This document shows positions 8,076-16,313 of a stretch of DNA of 21,295 nt, piece by piece. Source of the stretch: a virus; the IMG/VR virus record IMGVR_UViG_3300005253_000673, positions 1 to 21,295 of that record, one strand, 5' to 3'. The notes under the pieces are model-generated. The model searched no databases. It had not been told where the DNA came from and was given only the letters and a program-made list of their open reading frames with translations. The stretch's first letter is position 1, and every line of letters begins with the position of its first letter. Made by a program: the position numbers and the translations under genes.

Positions 8076-8470
8076 ACGAACGACAATTCTATGCCGTACT
8101 GGACGATTGGCGTACTCGTGCTTATGACTGGCACAACTCCAATTGTTGTCAGTTCGCGGCAGATATTGCACGATGTAGTGGTGTTGATATTGATATACCG
8201 AATTTCGATACTGCCGAGCAGGCGGCGAAGTGGATCAAAAAGAAGGGCACTAAGGGTCTCTACCATTACCTTGTCAAACTGTTTGGCAAGCCGGTTGCGC
8301 CATTGCAGGCAAAGAGGGGATTCATAGCATACCGAAAAGGTTTTGGTCTTGAGGGCTCCGCTATCGGGACGATAGAGCGCAAGGCATTATTCGTCGGGGA
8401 GCGAGGTTTGATCGAAGTACCGTTAAGCGACTGTGCCGGAGCGTTTGATCCAGGTAAATTCCGTGGGTAA
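8072..8470 (+). CDS. DUF6950-type (NlpC/P60-like) tail-tip assembly protein
   Basis: The 132-aa protein starts RQFYAVLDDWRTRAYDWHNSNC, then CQFAADIARCSGVDI, matching the DUF6950 pattern of a WxxHDCCxFAADxxxxxTG-like nucleophile region. It continues with LKKGTKGL-like Gly-rich linkers and VAPLQAKRGFIAYR. Such proteins are encoded immediately upstream of the central tip protein and correspond by position to lambda gpK-type cell-wall peptidases. The Cys pair at residues 25-26 is in the expected nucleophile position; activity is not proven. The GTG start at 8072 overlaps the upstream stop (GTGA). Confidence 0.72.
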   Translation: MNERQFYAVLDDWRTRAYDWHNSNCCQFAADIARCSGVDIDIPNFDTAEQAAKWIKKKGTKGLYHYLVKLFGKPVAPLQAKRGFIAYRKGFGLEGSAIGTIERKALFVGERGLIEVPLSDCAGAFDPGKFRG

Positions 8471-11400
8471 AACGGTTACAAAGATACTGCTCGGTATTGC
8501 TCTCATTGTTACTGCCGGCCTGTTGTTGCCCGCCGTACTGGCCGCGTATGGAGTTGGGTTCCTCTCGTATGCTCTTGTCGCTGTGCAGCTATTGGGGGTT
8601 AGTACTGTCTTCAATGCGTTTGCACCTGATATAGATACTGGTGCCACTAGGCTTCTAGCAGAAAATCTTTCCATTTTTTCGAGTCCAACCGCGATCCGCT
8701 CAGTCATTTTTGGCCGCTCTGGTATAGCTGGGCAAGTCCTTTTCCGCGAGAACATAAAGAACAGCGGTGATACGCCCGACGAGCTTCTGATCATATTGGG
8801 CCTTGGCGGCTATCCGGCTACTTCGCTCGAGAAATTCTGGTTGAATGAGGAACTGGTCTTCGATGGCGATTCAACGACCGGCCCTGGTGCCATCACGTCC
8901 GGAAAGTTTTCAGGCGATCTGTGGGTCTGGTTTCGCACCGGCGAGGAAGTTTCTGGTGCGTTCAATGAAATAGCCTCGCTGTCAACGGCTTGGAATGCTA
9001 AGGTTCGTATCCTACGTGGCATACCGTGTATTGGTATTCGCCTTAAGATAAGGGAGGAACTCGACGGTAAATTCCAGCCACTGGCACAAGTAAAGGGCTC
9101 GAAGCTGTATGACCCACGACTGGACTCAACAGTGCCGGGCGGGTCTGGGGCACACCGGTTTGCGGATCCTTCGACATGGGAATGGAGTGAGAACCCGAAA
9201 CTTGCCGAACTGATTTATCTTCGCGGTGCGGATGTTAATGGCACAAACATCTTTGGTATGGGAAAGGCAGCGGCAGCAATTGACCTTGAGAACTTTGCGT
9301 CCGAGGCAAACATCTGCGAAGAACAGATCAATGTAGTTGGTGGAGGCACGATCGATCGTTATACTCTCAATGGTCGGTTGATGCCAAGCGACAGCCATAA
9401 AACGAATCTGCAACGTCTCCTCTCGGCGTCTGCTGGGACCATGGATGCCAGTGGCGGCATCTATCGAACCTTTGCTGCTGCTTGGCGTGCGCCATCCATG
9501 ACGCTTACCGAACTGGACATCGACAGCGCCCCGTCCGAAATGCAACTACAGATTGACCCATCGAAAGAGGTCAATGTTATTAGTGGTTCATTTGCTGAAC
9601 CTGCTGAAATGTGGGTTGTTAAGGAATACCCAGAGCTGACGGATGCGACGTCTATTGCCGCCTTCGGGGAGAATGCGAAGAAACTCGACTTGGCATTTAC
9701 CACAGACCATCGAATTGCCCAGCGTATAGCAAAGATCCAAATGAAGCGCTACAATGCGAAGCGCTCTTTCAATGCGAATTACTGGCTTCGCGCGACGTCG
9801 TTACAGCCCGGTGATATCATCACACAAACGTATGCGCGGTATAAGATCGTAGCTGAGACCTTCCGTGTCGATTTCTGGGCGCTCGAGCCAAGCGAAGACA
9901 GAGAGGGAAGTCGTCGTCTACTCGTGGCAATGAGACTGGTAGAAGAACTGCAAAGCTGGTTCGACTGGGACGAAACGACAGAAGAAAAGTCCATCAACGC
10001 AGGTGGCATCCTGCCGGCGACGGGAGCCCCGCGCATAACAGAAGTGTTCTACATCAAGCCGACTGAAGGCACGGCAATTCAAAATGGAGTTGGCACACTC
10101 ACTGTTGAGGCCCATCGTATTTTTGCCGGCGTCGATGAATTACTTTCCACGGGCACGATCCAGCTATTCGAAGGCACAACACTTATCACGGTCGCGAATG
10201 GTTACGCGGCAGGATCTGATGGCTATACCGGCGTACTCGATTCTGGCGATATATCAGGCTTTGCGATCGTCGAGCTCAAGGATGGCCCTACTGGAGACAT
10301 CCTCGATTCGATCACGCTGGTCGACGTTCTTGATGGGGCTGGGGGCGATGATGCTATCTATGGATCAATAGACCCAGAGAACGGGCTTGCCTGGACGCGG
10401 GCGCCTAATAGTGGTTCATGGACTCCCGCGCAACAGACTAGTGATCTTGATTGTACGTTCTACCAAGCGGGAGTAGCTGTTGCGCGTATTGCGCGACGCG
10501 TCACACTGACCAGTGCTAGCGGTGCTCTTGCGGCTACGACGACTGCTCATAAAGACGGGGATCTCAATATAGGTCGCGTGACAGTGACAGTGATGGGCGG
10601 TGGTAGTGCTGCGATAAATGTTCAATTCGCTTATTCGTTTGGCGGCGAACTGGCGACAGTTGCGGAGACCCTAAAATCGGTACAGGGCGGTGATGATGGC
10701 GCCCCAGGTGGGGACGGGGGTGATGGTCTTAGTGTTTACGTAGCCAACGTCTATCAAAGAGCTACGACCCCTCCATCGACGCCTGCTGTAGATGACGGTT
10801 CATATAACTTTACGACCAATGTATTAACGCCCCCATCGGGCTGGACAGAAGCTATTCCAACAGGCACTAATCCGTTATACGCCTCGAAAGGTTCGTTTTC
10901 AATTGTGGGACCGACTGGTATCGATACCACGGTGGTCTGGACAGCACCAACGAGAATTTTGGATGGAGGGCCTACGACGCCCGTACTGTCCACAATAGCC
11001 AATTACGACGACTTGGATACAACTCAGCTGGCGGCAGGTAAAGGTCGTTATGCTTTGCTGACTGCTAGGGCAACTAATACAAGTGGTAGTCAAAACAATT
11101 TCCAGAATACTGACGGCATACTTATCAACAAGACGACCACCGACGATATAAGTTTGTCGCTATATTACTCGCATCTTAAAATTGGCGCTCGGATAACATT
11201 CTGGATTTCAAACGAACGTTGGTTTGTATTTGAGATTGATGAATTGATGGGTACTGTGGGCACTGGCGCAACCACAGCATATAAATATGGTCTCGCCCTA
11301 GTTCAATATGTGGATCCTGATCCAGCCGTCAACTGGCCAATTACATCTGGTAACGCCGTTCTATTCCAGCTCAATAAGGTCTTGCGGGATGAAACGAATT

Positions 11401-13043
11401 TGGTATTTGATCCGGACTTTGATTTGTCGACCGACATGGGCCCGGATGATTTTTGGAATGATTGGTGGAACTGGAAGTTTGGCGGTAGCGTAACTTTCAA
11501 TTTAGGCGGCGGTGCAAACGGTTCAAATTCAGTAACAATAATCAATGGTTCCGTTTTACATTCTACAAGAGGAATACAAACATCCAATCTTGTGAGGGTC
11601 AACTCTGGCGCCTTTGAATTTAGGATAAAATATAAGACGGCCACTGCGTTTGACAGAGTATTCTTCCAAGTTTGGGCTGGCGGCTGGGCTTCTCCAGATG
11701 CGGCGACACCTGACAGTTCAACAGAGGTATCCATTACTCTGCCAGCAACCAGTGGTGTTTGGACTGATCTTATATTGGTTGTGGATGTAACAGGTTCCGA
11801 TGCATCTCAATATTGGAATTTTGGAATGTATTTCGGCAAGCCTGGTGAAGTAGGAGAGAGCCAATCGGCCGATTTCGATTCTGTATTTGTTTATCCAATT
11901 CCAGCAGGTTTTGGATCTAACGTTATTGATGGCAAAGTTATATCTGCGGCTGTACCACAGTCCGACACTACAGCAGACGCAGGAAAATTCCTTAAGTCCG
12001 ATGGCACATGGCAGAATGCCGGGGCGGGTGTAAGTGAGTTAGTTGACCTATCTGATGTCAATACTTCAATACCTACTGTCCGCAATATACTTATCGCTGA
12101 TGGGGTGGACTGGGAAAGCCGCCAAGCAGTAGCGGCCGATATTCAATTCACTACACAACAAAGATTTCTCGGTAGGACTACTATAGGCGCTGGGGATGGG
12201 GAGGAACTCACAGGCGCCCAGGCCAATGTATTCTTGCCACTGTTCTCATCTGTCCTTAAAGGGTTGGCCCCATTGTCGGGCGGAGGTTCCACCAACTACT
12301 TACGTGCTGATGGTACTTGGGCCGCTCCTCCCGGCGGTGCACATCCAGTTGCCAGTGTCTTCGGGCGTACTGGCGCTGTTGTTGCTGCACAAGCAGATTA
12401 TGATTCCTTCTTCCTAACGCCAGCAGAAGGAAATGCAGCATATTCATTGCTCGGCCATGCTCATGCGGCAGCGGATATTACTAGTGGGATATTCGCTGTT
12501 GCGCGGATTCCGAATCTAAACGCCAGTAAGATCACGGCTGGAACATTCGTTGACGCCCGAATACCAAACCTAAACGCAAGTAAAATCACGGCTGGAATAT
12601 TCGCCGTCGCTCGAATACCAAATTTAAGTGCTAGTAAAATCACAACCGGAACGCTGGTAGTTCTCCGTGGTGGTACGGGCGTAACAACCAGCACTGGCTC
12701 AGGCGCAACCGTACGTGGTACGTCACCCACCTTCGTGACGGACATCAGGTTCAACGATGCCAACACAAAGCTTCTTGAGGGCCCTGGAAATTCTGTCAGA
12801 ATCCAGACTAACTTTGGGAATGTGAATATTGGCCCTCAAAATACTTCGTGGTGCCATTTTTCCACTGATCGCGTAGCATTTCATTTTGGTCAGGCTGTCC
12901 ATTTTGCTGGCACAGCGATGAAATATACCAAGGGCCACTTCGCCTACTGGAGTAGCCCTTCGACTGGAGCCAGCGCTCAAATGACCGTTAGCACACTCGC
13001 TGCCTCTGGTGGCAACAACGGTGACATCCACTTCCGGTACTAA
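8463..13043 (+). CDS. Central tail-tip protein (lambda J-like) fused to fibre domains
   Basis: About 1526 aa. Residues 5-50 contain hydrophobic stretches (KILLGIALIVTAGLLLPAVL) seen in J-like tips of this type. Residues 60 to about 520 form the hub region, with WLNEELVFDG, KVRILRGIPCIGIRLK, NVISGSFAEP, and RATSLQPGDIITQTY. From about residue 525 it becomes modular: Ig-like strands, a Gly/Asp-rich GDDGAPGGDGGDG linker near residue 741, and a CBM-like beta-sandwich at about 980-1147. Fibre motifs follow: LSGGGSTNYLRADGTWAAPP, SVFGRTGAVV, three 18-residue repeats and GGTGVTTSTGSGATVRG. This protein probably contacts the host receptor and opens the envelope. GTG 8463 was preferred over GTG 8433 because it has AGGT upstream and a short overlap with the preceding stop. 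Confidence 0.85.
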   Translation: MGKTVTKILLGIALIVTAGLLLPAVLAAYGVGFLSYALVAVQLLGVSTVFNAFAPDIDTGATRLLAENLSIFSSPTAIRSVIFGRSGIAGQVLFRENIKNSGDTPDELLIILGLGGYPATSLEKFWLNEELVFDGDSTTGPGAITSGKFSGDLWVWFRTGEEVSGAFNEIASLSTAWNAKVRILRGIPCIGIRLKIREELDGKFQPLAQVKGSKLYDPRLDSTVPGGSGAHRFADPSTWEWSENPKLAELIYLRGADVNGTNIFGMGKAAAAIDLENFASEANICEEQINVVGGGTIDRYTLNGRLMPSDSHKTNLQRLLSASAGTMDASGGIYRTFAAAWRAPSMTLTELDIDSAPSEMQLQIDPSKEVNVISGSFAEPAEMWVVKEYPELTDATSIAAFGENAKKLDLAFTTDHRIAQRIAKIQMKRYNAKRSFNANYWLRATSLQPGDIITQTYARYKIVAETFRVDFWALEPSEDREGSRRLLVAMRLVEELQSWFDWDETTEEKSINAGGILPATGAPRITEVFYIKPTEGTAIQNGVGTLTVEAHRIFAGVDELLSTGTIQLFEGTTLITVANGYAAGSDGYTGVLDSGDISGFAIVELKDGPTGDILDSITLVDVLDGAGGDDAIYGSIDPENGLAWTRAPNSGSWTPAQQTSDLDCTFYQAGVAVARIARRVTLTSASGALAATTTAHKDGDLNIGRVTVTVMGGGSAAINVQFAYSFGGELATVAETLKSVQGGDDGAPGGDGGDGLSVYVANVYQRATTPPSTPAVDDGSYNFTTNVLTPPSGWTEAIPTGTNPLYASKGSFSIVGPTGIDTTVVWTAPTRILDGGPTTPVLSTIANYDDLDTTQLAAGKGRYALLTARATNTSGSQNNFQNTDGILINKTTTDDISLSLYYSHLKIGARITFWISNERWFVFEIDELMGTVGTGATTAYKYGLALVQYVDPDPAVNWPITSGNAVLFQLNKVLRDETNLVFDPDFDLSTDMGPDDFWNDWWNWKFGGSVTFNLGGGANGSNSVTIINGSVLHSTRGIQTSNLVRVNSGAFEFRIKYKTATAFDRVFFQVWAGGWASPDAATPDSSTEVSITLPATSGVWTDLILVVDVTGSDASQYWNFGMYFGKPGEVGESQSADFDSVFVYPIPAGFGSNVIDGKVISAAVPQSDTTADAGKFLKSDGTWQNAGAGVSELVDLSDVNTSIPTVRNILIADGVDWESRQAVAADIQFTTQQRFLGRTTIGAGDGEELTGAQANVFLPLFSSVLKGLAPLSGGGSTNYLRADGTWAAPPGGAHPVASVFGRTGAVVAAQADYDSFFLTPAEGNAAYSLLGHAHAAADITSGIFAVARIPNLNASKITAGTFVDARIPNLNASKITAGIFAVARIPNLSASKITTGTLVVLRGGTGVTTSTGSGATVRGTSPTFVTDIRFNDANTKLLEGPGNSVRIQTNFGNVNIGPQNTSWCHFSTDRVAFHFGQAVHFAGTAMKYTKGHFAYWSSPSTGASAQMTVSTLAASGGNNGDIHFRY
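12477..12638 (+). repeat. Three 54-bp tandem repeats encoding 18-residue fibre units
   Basis: Units start at 12477, 12531 and 12585, each coding I-T-x-G-x-F-x-x-A-R-I-P-N-L-x-A-S-K. A decayed fourth unit begins at 12639 (ITTGTLVV). DNA differences are mostly synonymous, so the protein unit is under selection rather than being a recent duplication. Short repeats of this type usually form trimeric beta-helical fibre shafts. Confidence 0.9.
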
Positions 13044-13046
13044 ATC

Positions 13047-13595
13047 ATGGTTGTGGAAACGAAAGTAAAAGTTGGCGGATTGTGGCGCACCATCACCGCT
13101 CCCGAGGTTAAGGTTAGCGGTGTGTGGCGTGCGGTCCAAACGATTGAAGTGAAGTCAGGTGGCGTGTGGCGAGAAGTCTTTGCTTTAGCTGGCGGACCGG
13201 CCACTTCTGCTGCCGCCGATGGTGATGCAAACCTCCGATTTGGTAACGTATGCTACGCGGGGGCTCAATTCCAATTGGATGGGTCCGAATGGGAATACAC
13301 CAACAGTGGCGGTCTCACCCAGACCGGCGTAGGCGGAGACCAAATATGGATGGACACTGGTCCCAACAGTGCAATATGGATCGAAAGGATCGTCACTGCC
13401 GGATCATGGAACAGCCTTGATCCCGGCGCTGGAAGACACGTAATGTCAACTACTCGATCCTTCAGAATAGTAAGATCAACGGCTGGGATATTTACAGTAA
13501 CCGGCTACTTCAAATTCTGGGATGCTGCCTCTGGTGGCAGCCTACTACAACAAACCGCATCTGCTACTTGGACGGCAGAGCGAGAGAATTTCTAA
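13047..13595 (+). CDS. Small tail fibre/tip protein with 14-residue VWR repeats
   Basis: The 182-aa product begins with three 14-residue repeats (VKVGGLWR, VKVSGVWR, VKSGGVWR, with Trp at residues 13, 27 and 41), a pattern found in phage minor tail and fibre-associated proteins. The remainder (residues 50-182) is strand-rich and Gly/Ser/Thr/Trp-rich (WIERIVTAGSWNSLDPGAGR). It starts 3 nt after the tip protein stop, so it is likely co-translated with it, and may decorate the fibre. Exact role unknown. Confidence 0.65.
   Translation: MVVETKVKVGGLWRTITAPEVKVSGVWRAVQTIEVKSGGVWREVFALAGGPATSAAADGDANLRFGNVCYAGAQFQLDGSEWEYTNSGGLTQTGVGGDQIWMDTGPNSAIWIERIVTAGSWNSLDPGAGRHVMSTTRSFRIVRSTAGIFTVTGYFKFWDAASGGSLLQQTASATWTAERENF
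13065..13181 (+). repeat. Three 42-bp tandem repeats (V-K-x-x-G-x-W-R units)
   Basis: The repeats begin at codons 7, 21 and 35 of the 182-aa fibre-like protein. Each repeats V-K-(V/S)-(G/S)-G-(L/V)-W-R, and the spacer residues differ. Confidence 0.85.
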
Positions 13596-13924
13596 TGGCT
13601 GTAACATATGGTACTGCGACAGAAAACGGCAAGGAAGAATCATACGCCGAATTTGATAAATTGGTTTGGCGTGGTGATAGTTATGTGATACGTATTACAG
13701 CATTGTATCCGTACAAGGATTACGCGAATGGGGGAGATGATTTATCTGCACACATCGACTTCCTAAATGTGACGCAAGGCATTAGCGGAAGGTTCGACAA
13801 CATTATTATACCAGGCAGAGATCAGAACGAACCTGAAGGTCACCTACGCAGATTCTCAGCTATCAGAAAATTAAAGGATCTGGTAGATAATGCAACTCCG
13901 ATAGCATCACCAGTATTTCCGTAG
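13595..13924 (+). CDS. Hypothetical tail-end protein
   Basis: A 109-aa product with no family that I recognise. It has a moderately hydrophilic start (VTYGTATENGKEESYAEFDK), strands (SYVIRITALYPY) and a C-terminal helix (LRRFSAIRKLKDLVDNA). I chose ATG 13595, which overlaps the previous stop (TAATG), over the TTG at 13568. Its place after two fibre genes suggests a virion-associated or fibre-assembly protein, but nothing in the sequence confirms this. Confidence 0.6.
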   Translation: MAVTYGTATENGKEESYAEFDKLVWRGDSYVIRITALYPYKDYANGGDDLSAHIDFLNVTQGISGRFDNIIIPGRDQNEPEGHLRRFSAIRKLKDLVDNATPIASPVFP

Positions 13925-13970
13925 CCTAAATTCTTATAAATATAGCTCACACAAACATAGGAGAAATGAA

Positions 13971-14285
13971 ATGAACGGACCAGCAGTACGGATGGAACAG
14001 CAACCACCGACGCCTGAGCAATTATTGCAGCAGCAGGCAGATTCGCAGAAGATCATGAGCGCTATTCAGGGGGGACTCGCGTTCCTAGCTGACGAAACTG
14101 TAAACGGACCCATCAAGTATTCCGAGGGTATCTCGGATCTAAAATGGCTTCTTCGTATGTTGATTTCTGGTGAGTATGGAATCAATACAGATCCTAATCA
14201 ATTGCAAATAGAAGGGAAGGCGCCAGGATCAAAGGAAGGTGATGAGCAATCCCCAGGTGGGAATGGCGAGACGCCTTCAGTTTAA
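13971..14285 (+). CDS. Hypothetical protein, Gln-rich N-terminus
   Basis: A 104-aa protein starting at an ATG with GGAG 8-10 nt upstream. Residues 8-30 are Gln/Pro-rich (EQQPPTPEQLLQQQADSQK), followed by a helix (IMSAIQGGLAFLADE) and DLKWLLRMLISGEYGI. The end is Pro/Gly/Glu-rich and probably disordered. I do not recognise the family. The 46-nt AT-rich gap upstream (13925-13970) could hold a weak promoter, but I see no convincing -35/-10 pair. Confidence 0.6.
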   Translation: MNGPAVRMEQQPPTPEQLLQQQADSQKIMSAIQGGLAFLADETVNGPIKYSEGISDLKWLLRMLISGEYGINTDPNQLQIEGKAPGSKEGDEQSPGGNGETPSV

Positions 14286-14301
14286 TAAGGAGTACGTGTT
14301 A

Positions 14302-14340
14302 GGAGAGTGTTGGGTGGTGAATTTTCCACAAGCCCTCTCC
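14302..14340 (+). other. Imperfect hairpin in the 14286-14411 intergenic gap
   Basis: GGAGAG at 14302-14307 can pair with CTCTCC at 14335-14340, and an inner GTGG (14314-14317) with CCAC (14326-14329), separated by internal mismatches. No U-run follows, so it is not a standard intrinsic terminator. A TATAAT sits at 14359-14364, but I find no matching -35. The element may be a leader structure for the next small gene or may have no function. Confidence 0.35.
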
Positions 14341-14411
14341 GAGAGTCAATTGCTCAAGTATAATATGTTGTGAGTAATTAAAAGGTTGATAGGTCAATGA
14401 GGAGATCGAAA

Positions 14412-14594
14412 GTGAATATAGGACAAAAAGTAGCCCAGATGAAGATGGATTTGGCAAAGATTGTCACTGTCTGTAACGAAGCAGGAGATTATGGCTTAGC
14501 GCAGGCTGCGCAGTCATGCTTGCAGTCGGCAGGTTCCTTTTCTGAGCAATTAGGACAGGAAGAAGGCAAGACGGCGAAAATTGAGTTTAAGTAA
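14412..14594 (+). CDS. Small hypothetical protein at the end of the late block
   Basis: About 60 aa, Ala/Gln-rich and mostly helical (KVAQMKMDLAKIVTVCNEAG, then LAQAAQSCLQSAGSFSEQL). GTG 14412 has a strong GAGGAG at 14399-14404 with 7-nt spacing. ATG 14397, in the same frame, is the alternative and has a weaker AGG upstream. It is the last + strand gene before the convergent junction. No recognisable family. Confidence 0.55.
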   Translation: MNIGQKVAQMKMDLAKIVTVCNEAGDYGLAQAAQSCLQSAGSFSEQLGQEEGKTAKIEFK

Positions 14595-14600
14595 GCACAT

Positions 14601-14661
14601 TGCGCCGGATAGGGTATATCGGGCTGCCAATTACCCGTTTAGGCGTTGCTTATCCGGCGCA
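14601..14661. other. Inverted repeat at the junction of converging gene blocks
   Basis: TGCGCCGGATA (14601-14611) is perfectly complementary to TATCCGGCGCA (14651-14661). The 39-nt interior contains a second arm pair, GGGTA (14612-14616) with TACCC (14632-14636). This lies in 14595-14767, a stretch with no credible gene between the ends of the + and - strand operons. It could stop transcription from both sides, be a protein-binding site, or belong to a small structured RNA. No U-run follows on either strand. A second small hairpin, CCAATA-6 nt-TATTGG, lies nearby around 14683-14700. Confidence 0.6.
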
Positions 14662-14767
14662 GGCCCGGCGATCGTGGTTACACCAATACAAACCTATTGG
14701 GTTAATACCTGGACTGCTCAAAGGGCAGGGGCTTTCACGGACAGGGTTATAGGATTGTCGCCCATAG

Positions 14768-14953
14768 TTACAAGTTCAAAAGAGACTGTCGAAGATCGTT
14801 CATTACCTCTACTTCCTCTTTGGAGAGTGTTTTCTCTGGGTCGCTGGGCGTAGGAAACTCACTCACCTTACTTAGCGCAGATCGTAAGTTGCCAGATTGT
14901 TCTTCGGTCATCTCGACTGTTATGAGTACTTGCTGGCTTTTGCGTACTATCAT
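14768..14953 (-). CDS. Small hypothetical protein downstream of the SbcC C-half
   Basis: A 61-aa acidic protein with a short strand-rich start (SQQVLITVEMTEEQSGNLRS) and a helical C-terminus (SKEEVEVMNDLRQSLLNL). Its ATG overlaps the stop of the ATPase gene as ATGA, so it is probably translated by coupling. It is the last gene of the - strand block before the convergent gap. No family recognised; a partner of the upstream ATPase is possible by position only. Confidence 0.65.
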   Translation of the reverse strand: MIVRKSQQVLITVEMTEEQSGNLRSALSKVSEFPTPSDPEKTLSKEEVEVMNDLRQSLLNL

Positions 14954-15570
14954 GTTTTAGTGCCCTCCTCGAACACCTTGCTGATTCCCTTCGTTTGTCG
15001 CACAGAGAAGATCTTGTCCCCGCACGATATCAATTCTTCTTCGTGAGTGACAATGATCATTTGAATGTTCAAGCGGGACGATATTTCGTGTAGCATACCT
15101 CCTGCCTTCTCCTGGAGGTCTGTACTGAGGTAACGAAATGGCTCGTCCAGTATTAGCACCGGCTGTGATTTTGGATGGCGCATTGACCATGCTGCGATCC
15201 GAAGGGCGAACCCAGCCACGTCGATTGCCCCGCCGCCAGATGCACTGATCGGGTCTATCACGACATCGTCCCGTTCGAATCCCAAGTCACATTCCGTTTT
15301 TCCGCGTCGTTCCACAAACTTCACGGATAGACTGTAGGGGTCCGGGAAAACGGCTTGCAGGGCTGAAGTGACTATGTCTGAGAAGTGATACTCCAACTGT
15401 TGTTGGGTAGCAAGGCCTACTGTCTTGACGACCTCTCGGGCCTGCATATGTTTTATGAGATCGCGGTTGGTGTGCTTCAAGAAGCGCTTACACTCTCTGA
15501 GATCGAGCTTGATCTGCACAAGACGCCCCTTGCGCTGCTCCAATTCGGTTCGTAGTGACGCTATAGTCAT
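14950..15570 (-). CDS. SbcC/Rad50-like ATPase, carboxy-terminal half as a separate protein
   Basis: The 206-aa protein has a short coiled coil (residues 5-50, SLRTELEQRKGRLVQIKLDL), then the C-lobe of an ABC-type SbcC/Rad50 ATPase. This includes an ABC signature SGGGAID (111-117), Walker B PVLILDEP (137-144), a D-loop-like FRYLS, and the H-loop VTHEEE (174-179). There is no Walker A, so it needs an N-lobe in trans; the gene at 20462 onward can supply it. I chose ATG 15570 because GGGGGAG lies just upstream and the ATG overlaps the preceding stop (TGATG). It probably acts with the SbcD-like nuclease in processing DNA ends during replication or recombination. Full SbcC/Rad50 is usually 600-1300 aa in one chain. 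Confidence 0.88.
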   Translation of the reverse strand: MTIASLRTELEQRKGRLVQIKLDLRECKRFLKHTNRDLIKHMQAREVVKTVGLATQQQLEYHFSDIVTSALQAVFPDPYSLSVKFVERRGKTECDLGFERDDVVIDPISASGGGAIDVAGFALRIAAWSMRHPKSQPVLILDEPFRYLSTDLQEKAGGMLHEISSRLNIQMIIVTHEEELISCGDKIFSVRQTKGISKVFEEGTKT

Positions 15571-15857
15571 CAGAGCTCCCCCAGCAGTATGTTGCGGTAC
15601 GTAGATGGATGTCCACACCAGTTGCAATAGCTGATTTCTGTTTCGGAGATTCTCCTGACCGTGTTGGTTTTGTCACAATTGGGGCATAGCCATATTGCGA
15701 CTCGAAGGCGTTCAATGCGAATCGCATCATAGAATCCTCGTGCAATTGCTTGATAGCCGCGAATGAATCGAGCCATGTTTTCCGCGTTGTACGTTCCAGT
15801 TGGAGGATCATTGCGACGGAGGTAAGGGAGAGGGGGATGCGTGCGTCGTAGTATCAT
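15570..15857 (-). CDS. Zinc-ribbon protein
   Basis: A 95-aa basic protein whose C-terminal half carries CPNC (about residues 58-61) and CNWCG, a classic four-Cys zinc ribbon. A helical region comes before it (NAENMARFIRGYQAIARGFYD). The ATG at 15857 overlaps the stop of the upstream 59-aa gene (ATGA), and its own stop overlaps the ATPase start, so it is tightly coupled to the SbcC C-half. Ribbons of this type often bind nucleic acid or partner proteins; no specific role can be assigned. Confidence 0.72.
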   Translation of the reverse strand: MILRRTHPPLPYLRRNDPPTGTYNAENMARFIRGYQAIARGFYDAIRIERLRVAIWLCPNCDKTNTVRRISETEISYCNWCGHPSTYRNILLGEL

Positions 15858-16033
15858 GTGATTCGGTCCCATATTCGTTCTAGCATCTCTTGCTGTTTCT
15901 GCGTCAGACTACCCTCTCCTCGGAGTTGGGAGTCGATGCTGTCAATGAACTCTGCCTCCCATTCACTGAGTTTGGACTCCCGCTGAAGACAGTCCTCAAT
16001 CATGATTGGAATGTCGTCGTCCAGTTTACCCAT
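15854..16033 (-). CDS. Small phage protein (59 aa) with an LTxKQxxxLExIWDR-type helix
   Basis: The 59-residue product is acidic and helical: SEWEAEFIDSIDSQLRGEG, then SLTQKQQEMLERIWDRIT. I have seen this C-terminal pattern as a common short phage protein or domain of unknown function. The ATG at 16033 has a perfect AAGGAG with 7-nt spacing, and the stop overlaps the next start as ATGA. That combination makes this a confident gene despite its size. Confidence 0.8.
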   Translation of the reverse strand: MGKLDDDIPIMIEDCLQRESKLSEWEAEFIDSIDSQLRGEGSLTQKQQEMLERIWDRIT

Positions 16034-16044
16034 GTTCAGTCTCC

Positions 16045-16299
16045 TTAAACTGCTTCTAGATATTGTAATTCATCCTGTTCAAAGCCATCGCGCAGAATGT
16101 TTGTTTGCATCGGTAGTTTTCCGTCGTGTCGAGAGTAGCCTACAGGCAGTGGTCGATCCGGTAGATCCCATGCGACCATAAATCCTGGTCTATTTAGCAG
16201 AACGTAATGTTCATCGACCACTCCTTCTGTGCCCTGCGGTACGCTGCGGAATGGTATTTTGCTGCGGATGCGAGTACCAATTTGTGGTATGAGATTCAC
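16045..16299 (-). CDS. Small beta-rich hypothetical protein
   Basis: The 84-aa product has an SH3/KOW-like feel: GTRIRSKIPFRSVPQGTEGV, then MVAWDLPDRPLPVGYSRHDG and ILRDGFEQDELQYLE at the end. A similar conserved pattern is carried by uncharacterised phage and bacterial proteins. The start is GTG at 16299, chosen for AAGGAG 6 nt upstream. It lies 14 nt downstream of a zinc-ribbon gene in the same operon. Function unknown. Confidence 0.7.
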   Translation of the reverse strand: MNLIPQIGTRIRSKIPFRSVPQGTEGVVDEHYVLLNRPGFMVAWDLPDRPLPVGYSRHDGKLPMQTNILRDGFEQDELQYLEAV

Positions 16300-16313
16300 G
16301 TTTACTCCTTTGC

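Noticed and set aside
10680-10730. A collagen-like repeat in the tail-tip protein
   Set aside because: Only a short GDDGAPGGDGGDG stretch is present, without a sustained Gly-x-y register; it is probably a flexible linker.
14331-14370. A sigma70-type promoter at the TATAAT of 14359-14364
   Set aside because: There is no recognisable -35 at 16-18 nt and no extended -10 TG, so the hexamer alone is not enough.
14601-14661. A tRNA
   Set aside because: The arms pair like an acceptor stem, but the element is only 61 nt, with no T-arm GTTC motif and no clear anticodon stem.
14581-14853. A 90-codon + strand frame starting at TTG 14581
   Set aside because: It has no Shine-Dalgarno, overlaps the end of the preceding gene and a coupled - strand gene, and runs through the inverted repeat. 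The peptide is not protein-like in pattern.
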